The notes below the pieces were generated by a model. It did no database searches, was not told where the DNA came from, and saw nothing but the letters and a program-made list of their open reading frames with translations. A program made the translations under genes and the position numbers. A DNA stretch of 64,000 nt from Suillus spraguei. Taxonomy: Eukaryota; Basidiomycota; Agaricomycetes; Boletales; Suillaceae. Location: positions 1 to 64,000 of the forward strand of contig JABCPU010000144.1 of assembly GCA_016800925.1 (NCBI GenBank), given 5' to 3'. Below are positions 21,438 to 31,748 of this stretch, one piece after another (position 1 is the stretch's first letter; each line of letters begins with the position of its first letter).

Positions 21438-22523
21438 ATGCGCTACATACAAGGCACTATTGAAAAGGCGACCATTTGCCTTATCAGTACCAAGAACTTC
21501 TCAGATGTCATTCTGAAACTTGACGCTGAGCGCGCGTTTAACACGCCACCCGATGACCTCAGTGTCATCGACCGCCCTTGCACCTTAGGCAGTGACATCA
21601 TCACCACTGAACCTGTTGTCATCCATCGCCAACCTGTGGTGTTCATTCCATCCCCGCCCCCTTCCCTCGCCTCTACCAAGTCGCTAAGCGACTATGACAA
21701 CTACCCCATTGACCCGCACTATGAACCCCCTACTTCCGCCTTGTTCAATGAGGTCTTATCTGCAGCCATCACAGGCATGACTGACCAAGCGGTCATTGAC
21801 GCCACTTTCCCTCCATACCTCAGACCAGATGCTCGAAACTTTCACCCACCACAATGACATCCACAACCTTGTCCTTGACAATCCTACTCACACATCCCCC
21901 AAACCACATCCCATACCTGAACCTCAGATAGAACCTACCATGCCAAACAACTCTCGCATGTCGCTGAAACCCATCCATCACAAACTCACCTGCTCCCTGA
22001 AGCGCTCTCGCATTCAAAAGAGCAACACTGCAAACACCATACTATCCATTGGACTCGCACCTGCCAAAGTCGCGCGCCCTCATTGCTCCCCCTACTCCAA
22101 TCGCACAGATGCACAACACTCAGTTGACGTTGCACAAATGGAAGCGACCAAAATGACTCAGACCCATCGGCTAATGTCGTCTGCCACGTATGTTCAGTCT
22201 ATGGACACAAGCAGTGCCATTGCGCTCAATACTTCTGTTGCATTTGTGGGATGTTTGCGCCAGGACACCTTACAGATTTCTGCTACATGCTCAATGTGCG
22301 CCCCTTACTGCACAAGAAACCTGGAGATCATGGGTACTACCCAGAGTTGCGAAAGTTAGAAGCAGCTTATGACCAAGTGGCCGCCATGGAAGAACAACAG
22401 TGCATACTCAATGCAACCAAGGCAGAAGAATGGCTCGCAGATGTCTCGCTTGACTCTGCATGGTTCGAAGGCGGTAACCCGGAGATGATTGATTCAGCAA
22501 TCAAACACATAAAAACAGGGTAA
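21438..22523 (+). pseudogene. Retrotransposon ORF3: tandem zinc-knuckle protein, diverged copy (with frameshifts)
   Basis: It begins 46 bp after the chromodomain ORF. Three reading frames must be joined (shifts near 21850 and 22165). The N-terminal part is acidic and Pro/Ser-rich. The C-terminal part has CHVCSVYGHKQCHC and CCICGMFAPGHLTDFC, giving the same C-X2-C-X4-H-X4-C-X4-C-X2-C-X6-H-X4-C pattern as the other copies. A related tail GYYPELRKLEAAYDQ...AEEWLADVSLDS follows. Then come the polypurine tract (22512-22523) and LTR-C. The order pol-ORF3-LTR indicates that ORF3 belongs to the transposon. Placing a knuckle protein after pol rather than in Gag is unusual for this group. Confidence 0.7.
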
Positions 22524-23376
22524 TGTTACAAGAACACCTTCTTGCGCCCCTACTATCATTTTTCCTCCTATGCGTCGCTGTCTACTCTTCTCCTGACGAG
22601 GCCTCCATCCTCATCCTCCATTACCTCATCTGGCTTGCCATCGTCACTCCTTACCTCGCCCATGCTCGCCTCCTCCATCGTCGCTGAACATGCCCTCTTT
22701 GTGTGCCTTCTACTTCCTTTGCGCCTACATGCGCCTCTCATGCTTTGCACGCTTCAAGCGCCTCTCTGCGCTCGTCGCATTACCTTGCACTGCAACATGC
22801 GCACCCTCTTTGTTCACGGGAACCCCCACCTGCTCTCAAGGACATCTTGGTATTGTCTTATGCTTTATCCCTTTATCGTTTACCTTTCTTGACTCATGCA
22901 TCGCCTCATTGGCTCGTACCCTTTATATCTTTGGCTCCACATTTATGACTCCTTTGCACACTGACTCATTCACGAGCATGCATCTTCTTATTGGCTGTCT
23001 GACTCCATACTTAATCTAGCGATACTTACATATTTGTGCTCCACTTCAATCTTACATATAAATATGCACAGATAGCCTTTGTACTTCTTTGACTTGAATC
23101 TACTTGATCTTCGACCCTGAACTTCCTTTCAATAAGCTTTTTATAAGCTTATCGTCTCTATTCAAACTTCGTAGAAGCTCATCGCTTCTATGTCTTTGAT
23201 CATCATCAAGAACCTCGTCTCTGTGACGTATGTTGTGAGACCATAGCGCCCACCTCTGACCAATGCAACTAGCGCACTCCGTGCTAGGAGACTGATATGC
23301 ACGGGCTGCCGCTCTTGATAGAGCGCCTGTCGCAGACACCACTCAAGTTCCTTAGCACCTGGCAAGGTCACTAACA
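22524..23376 (+). repeat. 3' LTR, family C (853 bp)
   Basis: It starts TGTTACAAGAACACC directly after the polypurine tract and ends GGTCACTAACA, giving TGTTA/TAACA inverted ends. It is the only copy here. Its end lies just before the truncated second ORF3 copy, so one element appears to have inserted into, or been joined to, another. Confidence 0.65.
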
Positions 23377-23380
23377 TCAC

Positions 23381-24022
23381 CTGCCAATGACTATTCCCCA
23401 TGTCTTTGGACCATCAGATCCTACTACTCCTATTCTTATAGAAGCCTTAGGGCCCACAACTTCCTCTGATCCGACAAGCTGCTAGCAGCAGCCATTATCA
23501 CACTATCTCCATTACCATTCACCATTACTGATGATCAAGCTAACGACATCTGTTCTAGTAATGAATGAGCCTTAAGACACATTTCTCATAAACGAGGAAA
23601 GAAATGTGCACACTCTACTAGCCCCCATCAACGTGTTGTCACCCCCACACCTCTCCAAACCTCGATTTCCAATCTCAATGAAAACATGAAATGTTGTATA
23701 TGCGGAGTGCTCAGTCATTGTCAAAAGAACTGCCCTGACTATCAAAGTCAGAATTGTAGGTATTGGTCACCTACCCATTTATCCCTATATTGCCCTCAGT
23801 TCACCGACACTCCACTTTTTACCCTTTCCTGGAAGGACGCAGCATTCTATGACAAATTTTGTAAGTGGGAAGCACGAAGAACAAGCTCATGCGCTGGCTA
23901 AGAAAGACTCTAAATGTCGTGCAGGAGCTGAAGAAGCAGCTTATATGATGAGTGGATCAGTTCTTGACAAGGATTACGACTGGTCAGACAATCCCATCTA
24001 TTATGCTAACACAAGTGAATAA
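23381..24022 (+). pseudogene. Retrotransposon ORF3: tandem zinc-knuckle protein, copy 2 (5'-truncated)
   Basis: It aligns with copy 1 from IPHVFGPSDP onward, with a frameshift near 23485, the same in-frame TGA (SSNE-TGA-AL), then KKCAHSTSPHQ. The knuckles are CCICGVLSHCQKNC and SQNCRYWSPTHLSLYC; the first cysteine of the second knuckle is now serine. The tail continues through a second frameshift to EEAAYMMSGSVLDKDYDWSD. A polypurine tract and LTR-A copy 4 follow. The missing N-terminal half was lost at the junction with LTR-C. Confidence 0.7.
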
Positions 24023-24057
24023 TGTGGTCAGTGACTTCATGCTTAAAACAGGGGTAA

Positions 24058-24528
24058 TGTTACAGTTGTATGTACCCCTATCTATTTTTCATTGTTTACC
24101 TTGTATATCACATGATACGCCTCCTGATTCATATGCTCAACGTGTCTGTACTATAGTTGCCTTCCTCTTTTGGATACACACTTACATTCTCATGTCTCTC
24201 TTGGTCCATGCACACATATTGGCTTATTTAAGCATGTTGTATTATGCTTGTATACTTCACTTTAATCTTACTGGGTTTTACCTGGAATCTCCTTCGCTTA
24301 GGCCTCCAACCTAAGTCATCTGAATCGTCTCTAAGTTTAAGCACTCCTTAGCCTTAGTCTCTATTCTTGATCGTCTTTGAGTCGCAACTCATTGACTTAA
24401 CTCTTGATCCTACTTGAAACTCTTCCTTGTAGTCATTGTCCTTGTTCTCTTTTGAATGTAGTAGAACTTCCCAGCAGACCATCTGTGTCTTATCACTGTC
24501 ACTGGTGATGCCACCCCAGTTCATAACA
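24058..24528 (+). repeat. 3' LTR, family A copy 4 (471 bp)
   Basis: TGTTACAGTTGTATGTACCCC to CAGTTCATAACA, preceded by AAAACAGGGGTAA and ORF3 on the same strand. It mirrors the arrangement at 1890-3330. Confidence 0.85.
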
Positions 24529-25150
24529 CACAAAATGCGAGCCTCTGGACAGAAATCAAAGCCAGGGAGAATCTTGAGGATCCCAAAAGTCCAAGTGACC
24601 ATGAGGGCAGCAGTCAGTTGTGCAGCATGCCTCACCAATATCATAAGAAAGCATCGGTTCGGGAAGGTCTGAACCCATGTTGGAACAGTCCAGGAAACAG
24701 CGGACCATGAACCTCATTCCAGTTCGGTCTGCCCAAAATGTGGAACCATGGACAAACCTAATCATTTGTTAGGTTTGAACCATGGTTCTGGAGTGGACCA
24801 TGGCAGCACTACTATCACTCCCAGTAATATGCAACATTTTCAGCAAATCTTTTGTAGCTCCTCAACCACATCACTTGTTCTTTTGAAAATTTGCCCCATG
24901 ATAGATTCGTATCTTCTCTACATGGATTTGATTTTTACTGATTTTTAAAATAATATGGTGTGCTGTTGGAGCAAACCTGATAAAACTCAGGGTCCACTCT
25001 CTAATCTGCACAATCTTGTCATGTCCTGTCATGCCTCAGCATAGTAGCGGCACAGTCGACTTTTGTTCTCCGCAGTCTTCCAACTCTGTCCAGTGTGCAT
25101 GCATCACAAAAGGCTTGAAAACAGTGAACACAGTGATATCATCAAGTATT
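24529..25150. other. No gene recognised; contains an imperfect hairpin
   Basis: An inverted repeat at 24742-24761/24769-24788 pairs GGAACCATGG-CAAACCTAA with TTAGGTTTG-AACCATGGTTC around a 7-base loop. No ORF of note. The left end of the pogo-like element may lie here, but I could not find its terminal repeats. Confidence 0.5.
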
Positions 25151-27700
25151 ATAATTCATCTAATACTGATGGTAATAATTACTATGATTGTACTGATGTT
25201 GCTGATTGGCTGCTGAATAGAATTGATGCCCTGCATACATGCCCTGACTCGTCTGCACTGTCTCACCAACTCAAAAATCTGCATCGCCATGACTTGCTGG
25301 CGCAAAACAAGGGTGAATAATATGCAGAGGGTGAGGATGAGGTGCAAGATGCTGCATTGGGGGAGCATACCCAGGCTGAAGTTGGTCTCTGGACGGTTCG
25401 TGAACTGGATCTGGTGAGTGATTCATGTCCTGTTGTAATCCAGCAGTGTGATTGCTGTTATCGAGATGGCACCTCCAAGAATGGGTAGAGTTGAATAAAC
25501 CCTCATACCGCAGATTTATCTTGAGGTCAGGGTCATTGTCAAAGTGCTGCAGAATCTGCTGGAGCACTTCAACTTTGAGTCTGGTCTCGGGTAATCACAA
25601 GGCTGCAGCTATGTCATACAGCTCCTCCAGCTTCTTGGCCTTGATTGTGCCAGTGAATATAGTTTGGGAACGCTCCTGTTCTGCTTGCCGATCTCGCTTT
25701 TCCTGTTCCTCTGCAACCTTTTTCTGTTTGCTTGCCTCTTCCTGACGTTCACACTCAGCTTGCTCAGCCTCTAGCTCCCTCAGCTCTGCACAACCTTCCT
25801 CTGACGTCAATACCCTTGAATATGGCTTTGTTCGTGTCTTTCCTGGCTTTTTGTGAGCTTTCTCTTCTGCCTTCCTGTTTAATCATTGGTTGTAGTGCTC
25901 TGCCACTTGACCTGCGAAATAGCAATGCATCTCTGCAGCATCTTTTGATGTCTCAACAATTTGTTCTCTTTATGAAGCCACTCATTCTCTATCTTAGCAT
26001 CTTAGAGCCATACTGACATGGTTGATTTTGGTCCTGGATAATCAAGTGCTGGTGTCATGCTTTGCGACAGTGAAGTTTGTACACTGGCAGACATTGATCA
26101 AGTGTGGCAGTGGAATGGATGCACAATTGTGCCAGGACGATGTGAGGGACCAGCTTGTGGCCCAGGTGCTGACGAGAATGAACCAGGAAAATGTGATGGA
26201 CCGGCCTCACTGTGAGTATTGGTTTTGTCATCTGTCCCTGACTCCGAATCTGAAACCATTTCAGAGTCGGACAGTTCCCTGAATAGGATGGCGCATATGT
26301 TTGATCTGACTTGTTCCTGGCAGACAGGGGATCAAGAGAATTGGAGCAAGTGGGATTAGCAGGAAAGGTAGTTGGGAGGTGCAGCTGGGTGGACGAATCA
26401 TGACTCAGTGTGTAGTCCTCTTCTGTGAAGATTCCAGTGTTTATTGGTCTAGTTCTGCTTTTTTTCCATGCTTGCAGAATTGTTTCCTCTTTAAACACAT
26501 CTGCTCTTGCTTTATATACTCTTGAATCACGTTTTGCTTTTTAATCCCTTCCGCAGTCTCTGCCATCACCACTTTGCAGTGTCTTTGCCATTGCCTCTGC
26601 AGAGAGCCGAAAATGCCAACATTGAGGGGTTGTAAATGGTGGGTCACATGGGGGGGTAGGCAGAAGAGGTGGATGCTATGTTCTTCTGCTGCTTGATGAA
26701 GTTTGATTGTCTCATGGGAATGGTGTCCATCATATATTAGAAGGATTGGTTGACCAGACAAATTTCGTTCTTTGGCCTGTGGCACGAAACTTTTAATGAA
26801 CCATTCAGTACCAATGAAGTCACTGGTCCAGCCATTTTCTGATGTCGCTACTCTGATATTGGAACAAAGTCAGAATTTTTTGTTGTGTCATGGAACAGAC
26901 TCACATGATTCCATCTTCTTCGTAATATTCAGGGTATATGTCTGACCCAGAAAATATGAAGCCAGGCTTCAAACTCATGCCATCTGCGCATGTACAGTCA
27001 ATCACAGTCACCAACTCAAGTTGGTCGCTCTTTGCTTTGACTCGAACCTTCATTGACTGTGAAAATAGATACTTTGTATTATCACATTTCCTCCCCCCTT
27101 CAAGCTGGATCCCCTTCTCATCCATGTTATACACATTCTCCCAGGGGATGCCCTCAGATTTCAAGAAGTCATCAAGGAGTTTAAAGTGGTGATTCACAGT
27201 TGCAAAGTTGAACATTTGCATTCGCTTTGGATCGATGCCTGTGGGATGTCCTAGCTTGAGTTCTGGATGACAAGCAAGGAAATCTTCAATCCAATTTTCC
27301 CTGGCCCTGAATCTTTCCCAGTGAGCTTTTTCTTTTCCTTCAGCTTTTCACTCAGCTCCGATACCTTTGCATGAAGGTTGCACTTCAACAGAGGGTGACC
27401 CGTCATGGCTAGGTATTTGGCCCAGTGACATAGTGTGTCTTCCTGCACATTGGTAAGTAGTTGTTGAAATTTGTGGGCCTTTGAATGAGGTTTTGTGAGA
27501 TTATGTGCACATCGTCGAAGGGTGTGGTATGTCACATTAAACTCACCGGCTGCTACCAGGATGTTTTTAGCCCTTTTCTCTCTCACAGCCTGGATGGCAG
27601 CTGCAATGTTGACCTCATGAGTGGCATCTTCTTTAGCTTTTGTTTGGGTTGCCTTCTTGTGGTGTGGTGCCATTGGAGAGAATAATGCAATCATCAGGTA
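25150..27700 (-). pseudogene. Pogo/Tigger-type DDE transposase with CENP-B/psq-like N-terminus
   Basis: Minus strand. N-terminal part (27680-27300): basic start, EVNIAAAIQAVREKRAKN and LVAAGEFNVTYHTLRRCA, a helix-turn-helix of psq/CENP-B type. After a frameshift near 27300, ENWIEDFLACHPELKLG leads to the DDE core: YNMDEKG (first Asp), NGWTSDFIGTEWF, LIYDGHHSHET (second Asp) and PHVTHHLQPLNVGIFGSLQ. The third residue, 35 residues after the second Asp plus one, is Asn where the family has Asp. The C-terminal part has KKSRTRPINTGIF and a Lys/Glu/Gln coiled coil (25810-25595). Another frameshift lies near 26895. Terminal repeats were not located. The Asn and the frameshifts indicate an inactive enzyme. 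Confidence 0.75.
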
Positions 27701-27749
27701 ACAAACCCAAATTGATATGACCAGATATAATTGGTCATCACAAAACATT

Positions 27750-28291
27750 ATTATATGTCATGTTATAGACTTAGATATTATTATCATAGTATAACACACA
27801 TATGAATTGAGATATGACTATGTCAGAAATATCACCTTGATATATCTTGACTATTGGGAAATCAGCACAAATTTGTTTGTCCCAGATTTAGTTGGTAAAA
27901 TCAAATCAAAAATCCACTGAATTATATAATATTATATACAAAGATAAAACTTGATAACAAATATGACAAATTAGTATTAAATGAACAAAGATTGCAAAAA
28001 AATCAACATTCTGATGTAGATATGTCGTGTCTTATAATTGTATCAACACATTTCCACCAATTGGTCTTCACCACCATGTCATTGCACTACAGTAGTGATG
28101 TTACATGATGCTTATGTAAGTTGTGGTTCACATTCTTTGACACTTATCTTCTCTCATCTCATCCACACTCTAACTGTACACCTCTTCTAGCCCTTCAAGC
28201 CAACATCCTCTTCTTCCTAGCTATTCATGGCTTCTCTCCAGTACTTCATGGCTCCTTCCTAGCCTCCTCCTTCCTGGCCTTTGTTGACTGT
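27750..28291. other. AT-rich stretch, no gene recognised
   Basis: Strongly AT-rich to about 28010 and then ordinary composition with a C/T-rich part. It probably includes the 5' flank of the pogo-like element. Confidence 0.4.
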
Positions 28292-28868
28292 ACTCAAGGG
28301 TAGAGAGATTGAAGGCTTTGGCCTCAGTTCGTACACTGTGCCCTTTCTCGAGTAATGCCCTATTCAGGGAGGAGTTATTCGTCCGAAGACCCGGAAGGAG
28401 TTGCGTGACGATCCAGGTGTCCGAAGGTGCGATATGATATGTCGAAGTATTGAACTAAAAAGACAAGATTAAGCTAGTTCGAATGATTCAAAAAACTAAG
28501 GAATGACTATCGAAATAGAGTAGGTAAGAATAAACAATTAAGTCGAATGACTTAAAGCGAGAGTGCTTAAGTCGAGAGCAAATGATAGAATCAAGATATA
28601 TCGAACTAAGGTACAGAGATTACAAGTGAATACTAAGTATCTAAGAGATAATCAGCAAGTAAATGTACGAAGTGTAGCGAAGTTATAGTTAACAAGCACA
28701 GAAGCATGAATGAAATGAAAAGAAACATAGAACAAAAAAATAAACAGCGATAACAGGAAAAATGAAAAAAGAGCAGATAACAAAGAAGGTGCGAGAAGAG
28801 TACATTCGGAGTGGTCCGGACAAATCTGTGACCCAATGGTCGACTGAATAAATAGGTATATGACCCTT
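28292..28868 (-). repeat. LTR, family B short variant, copy 4 (minus strand)
   Basis: Read on the minus strand it starts near GGTCATATACC (compare TGTCATATACC in copy 2), and ends GGCCAAAGCCTTCAATCTCTCTACCC. It shares GGAGTTGCGTGACG, TTATTCGTCCGAAG and GCTTAAGTCGGAG-like blocks with copy 3. Many small deletions relative to copy 3; boundaries approximate. Confidence 0.6.
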
Positions 28869-28869
28869 C

Positions 28870-29150
28870 ATGTTTTTTCTTCTTCTTTAGTTCTCCCTGG
28901 TCCTCCCTCATTTTCCTTCCTGGCCCATCCTTGGTCCTCTCTTGGTTCTCTCTGGCCCTCTTTGTCCTCCCTGGTCCCCCTGGCTCTCTGGTCCTCCTTG
29001 GTCCTCCCTGGCCCCTTTGTCCTCCTGATTCCCTTTGCCTCCTCCTTGGCCCTTCATGGATCTCCCTGGCCCTCCTCCTCCCTGGCCCTCTATAACTCCT
29101 CCCTGGCCTTCCTTCCTAGTCCTCCTTGGCCTTTTCTGGTAGTTCTTGTT
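28870..29150. repeat. TCCCTGG/TCCTCC polypyrimidine minisatellite
   Basis: About 280 bp built from variants of CTCCCTGGTCCTCC and CTTGGTCCTC. The complementary strand is correspondingly GGACCAGGGAGG-rich, which explains a Gly/Gln-rich minus-strand ORF that is not a gene. Confidence 0.7.
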
Positions 29151-29174
29151 GCTCTTGAGATAGGTAACTGACAT

Positions 29175-30123
29175 GTCTCTATCTCTCTACCTTGTGTTCT
29201 ACCATGTCTCTCCTGTATTACTATCACATATGTACATCCCAACCCCAATTAAAATTTGATTTGATATATCAAATGATATAATGAGTGTCAATGTTAGGAC
29301 TTTTTGGCAATTTCATGGCAGAAGCAGCCTGGGATTATAAATATTTGTCAAGGATGGCAGATATATGCAATGTGTATCATAGTTGTATCTTTGGTGGTTT
29401 TCCCCAGTGTAGTCTGCCTATCTAAAGCTTTGTCAGGCCGACTGCAATTATGATAGATATTATTGAAAATTTTCAAAAGATAAAGCCTTATAAAGTCATG
29501 TCATTTTCAGGTTTGTTACCTGATGATAGTGAACACAATGTGGAGACTTCAGCTGAGGACAGATGCCGTGTATGCCAAGGAGGAGATTGAATTATTTGTG
29601 CATCTCCCCTGTCTGGTGTCACGCTCTCAGACTCATCATTGATTCTACCACTGTAGCACCTCAGTGCAAGAGAGTAAGTATTATCGAATTGGTTTTATAA
29701 CATCCCTATAAGGTGCTCTACATGCTCCAGGTAATTTTGTGAGTATCTTCACAGGATCCTTGGGATCTGGGTGATTTGTGTTGTGCAAAGGTTGCAAACT
29801 ATCACAATTTCGTCTCTTGCAACTGCAACATTCAAGAATCTTTTATTCTATTTATACAAAACATTACTTCTAGGTACTCTACACATGTCTGAATTCTTTC
29901 AATGCCAGTTGAGCACGGTGTTGAATTGTTATGAACATTTTAAAAAGTTTTGCATATTAGCAACTGTGGACATATTACCAGGAATGATAAGTACATTCAA
30001 ATGTCACATCCGGGTGTTGATGATGTCATGTGGCATTGTTTGGTCATATATTCAGCCACCTACCGTCCATATTGGGTAATCTCTCAGTGGCGCAATTTTT
30101 GTGATGCAGCACCGTCTATCTTA
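29175..30123. other. No gene recognised
   Basis: A + strand segment at 29510-29680 reads DDSEHNVETSAEDRCRVCQGG before a stop and a GTAAGT donor. The CRVC box is suggestive of a zinc-binding protein but too short to name. Frames at 29771-30100 have no recognisable domain. Confidence 0.3.
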
Positions 30124-30599
30124 TGTTATGAACTGGGGTGGCATCACCAACGACAGTGAAAATACACAGACGGTCTGCTGGGAAGTTCTACAATGTCCAG
30201 AAGAGGACAAGGTGAAGGTACAAGGAACGCGTTCCGAGTACTATCAAGGGTTCAGCCTCAAAGACAAGTCTAAGAGGTTCTACGAGAATAGAGACTATGG
30301 CTAAGGAGTGCTTAGACTTAGAGACGATTCAAGACGACTTAGGTTGGAGACCTAAGCGAAGGATGTTCCAGGTAAAACCCAGTAAGATTAAAGTAAAGTA
30401 TACAAGCATAATACAACGTGCTTAAATAGGTCAATATGTGCGCATGGATCAAGAGAGTCGTGAGAATGTAAGTGCGTATCCAAAGAAGGAAGGCAACTAT
30501 AGTACAGATGCATTGAGCATATGAGTCAGAGTCACATTATGTAATATACAAGTAAAGGAGACAAAGAGAGAATGAATAGGGGCACATACGACTGTAACA
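30124..30599 (-). repeat. Solo LTR, family A copy 5 (476 bp, minus strand)
   Basis: TGTTATGAACTGGGG to CATACGACTGTAACA on the + strand, with a perfect 5-bp duplication TCTTA (30119-30123 and 30600-30604). Confidence 0.9.
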
Positions 30600-30928
30600 T
30601 CTTATATGCCAGCACTTTTTTTGTTGATGGCCTATATTGAGTCCTTGTTGTCGCTATGACCTACTCCGATACTAAACGTTGAACCACCAGGAACCCTCCA
30701 CTATCTCCTTCTCTACTCCCTTTTATATCGAAAATCTTGCTACTGAACCATGAGGAGTTATCATCCATCAAGAGGGCGAATAAACAGTTACAATACCAGT
30801 ACCAGCTGTTTATCTAGACATGCCTAAATAAATGGCCCCTCTGGTCCCTGGCACTATTGAAGGCTTATACAATGTTGGCTTAGAATGCACTACGTTCTTC
30901 CTGGGGCACAACGCCGTAGGCTTGTTTA

Positions 30929-31500
30929 TGGAGCTTGAGGTTGTTGATCCAATAGCAAATCTCGTGGATGAAATGCATTCAGTTGTTTGTGGCATACATG
31001 GATCGGTATGTTTGCCTGTTTGTATACATTCTTATGTCTTAAATTTATTTTGTGGACGTGTCATTTTCTTCCCATTTCCTGGCAATGTTACTTTCTTATG
31101 CATGATACATAAAATTTATTTTCAATTTCCCAAATTTCCTGAAGCTCTCGGTGTGGCGATTCACCTCAATAATGCACTCATCTGACAAGACCTCAATGTC
31201 TCTGGCAACCTGCGAGTCATGTCACGCGCGCAAACACCCAAGGAGTTCAGAAAAGATATAGGCGGTGCAGATCCAAAGAACCTCTAAGATGTCTACAGGA
31301 GTCATCCGGAGACTCCAAGTGTGTTTTTTTGAAAAGCTGTTTTATTTTCTTGTCTCTGAACAGTGGTCAAGATCAGGGCTGTCCGCCAATGTTGACTCAG
31401 CTCATGCTAACCTTACAGGCACATTTGTTGATGCATTGGTCAACACTGGTTTTGATACGATAGATTGATGATGGAAGGCGAGGAGGGCAGCAGTTGAGTT
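30929..31500 (+). pseudogene. Unknown repeated gene relic R1, copy a
   Basis: It shares with 37268-37770 an exon ending LEVVDPIANLVDE...GIHGS, a GTATGTTTGCC donor, then a second exon with TFLCMIHKIY, GGADPKNL and a region coding VYxSHPxxP. The part around 31403-31495 (NLTGTFVDALV) also matches 47512-47610 in reverse. Conserved splice sites between copies show it was an intron-containing gene. Stops and frameshifts are frequent. The family is not recognised. Confidence 0.45.
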
Positions 31501-31748
31501 TACAAGAACAAAGACCATGCAGACTATCTTACCAGTTCATGAAGCTGGTCTAGTAACAACTTTTTTCTAGGTATGAATAGCCTTTGGACTTGAACTCCTC
31601 TGGGACATGGACATCAGTCTCAGTCTCGCCGACAGATATATGTACTCCCCTGAAGAGTGGACCAAGGTATTCCCAGTCCACTGATGACCTCCCACCTCTC
31701 TCTGTGCCTTATGGTCCCTTCTCTGAACCGCCGGCCTGTTGCCAATTC

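Noticed and set aside
28908..29174. Gly/Gln-rich minus-strand ORF (collagen-like look)
   Set aside because: Product of the TCCCTGG polypyrimidine repeat.
29560..29600. Possible RING-type zinc finger (CRVCQGG)
   Set aside because: Only one CxxC pair is readable before a stop; no further Cys/His ligands in a consistent frame.
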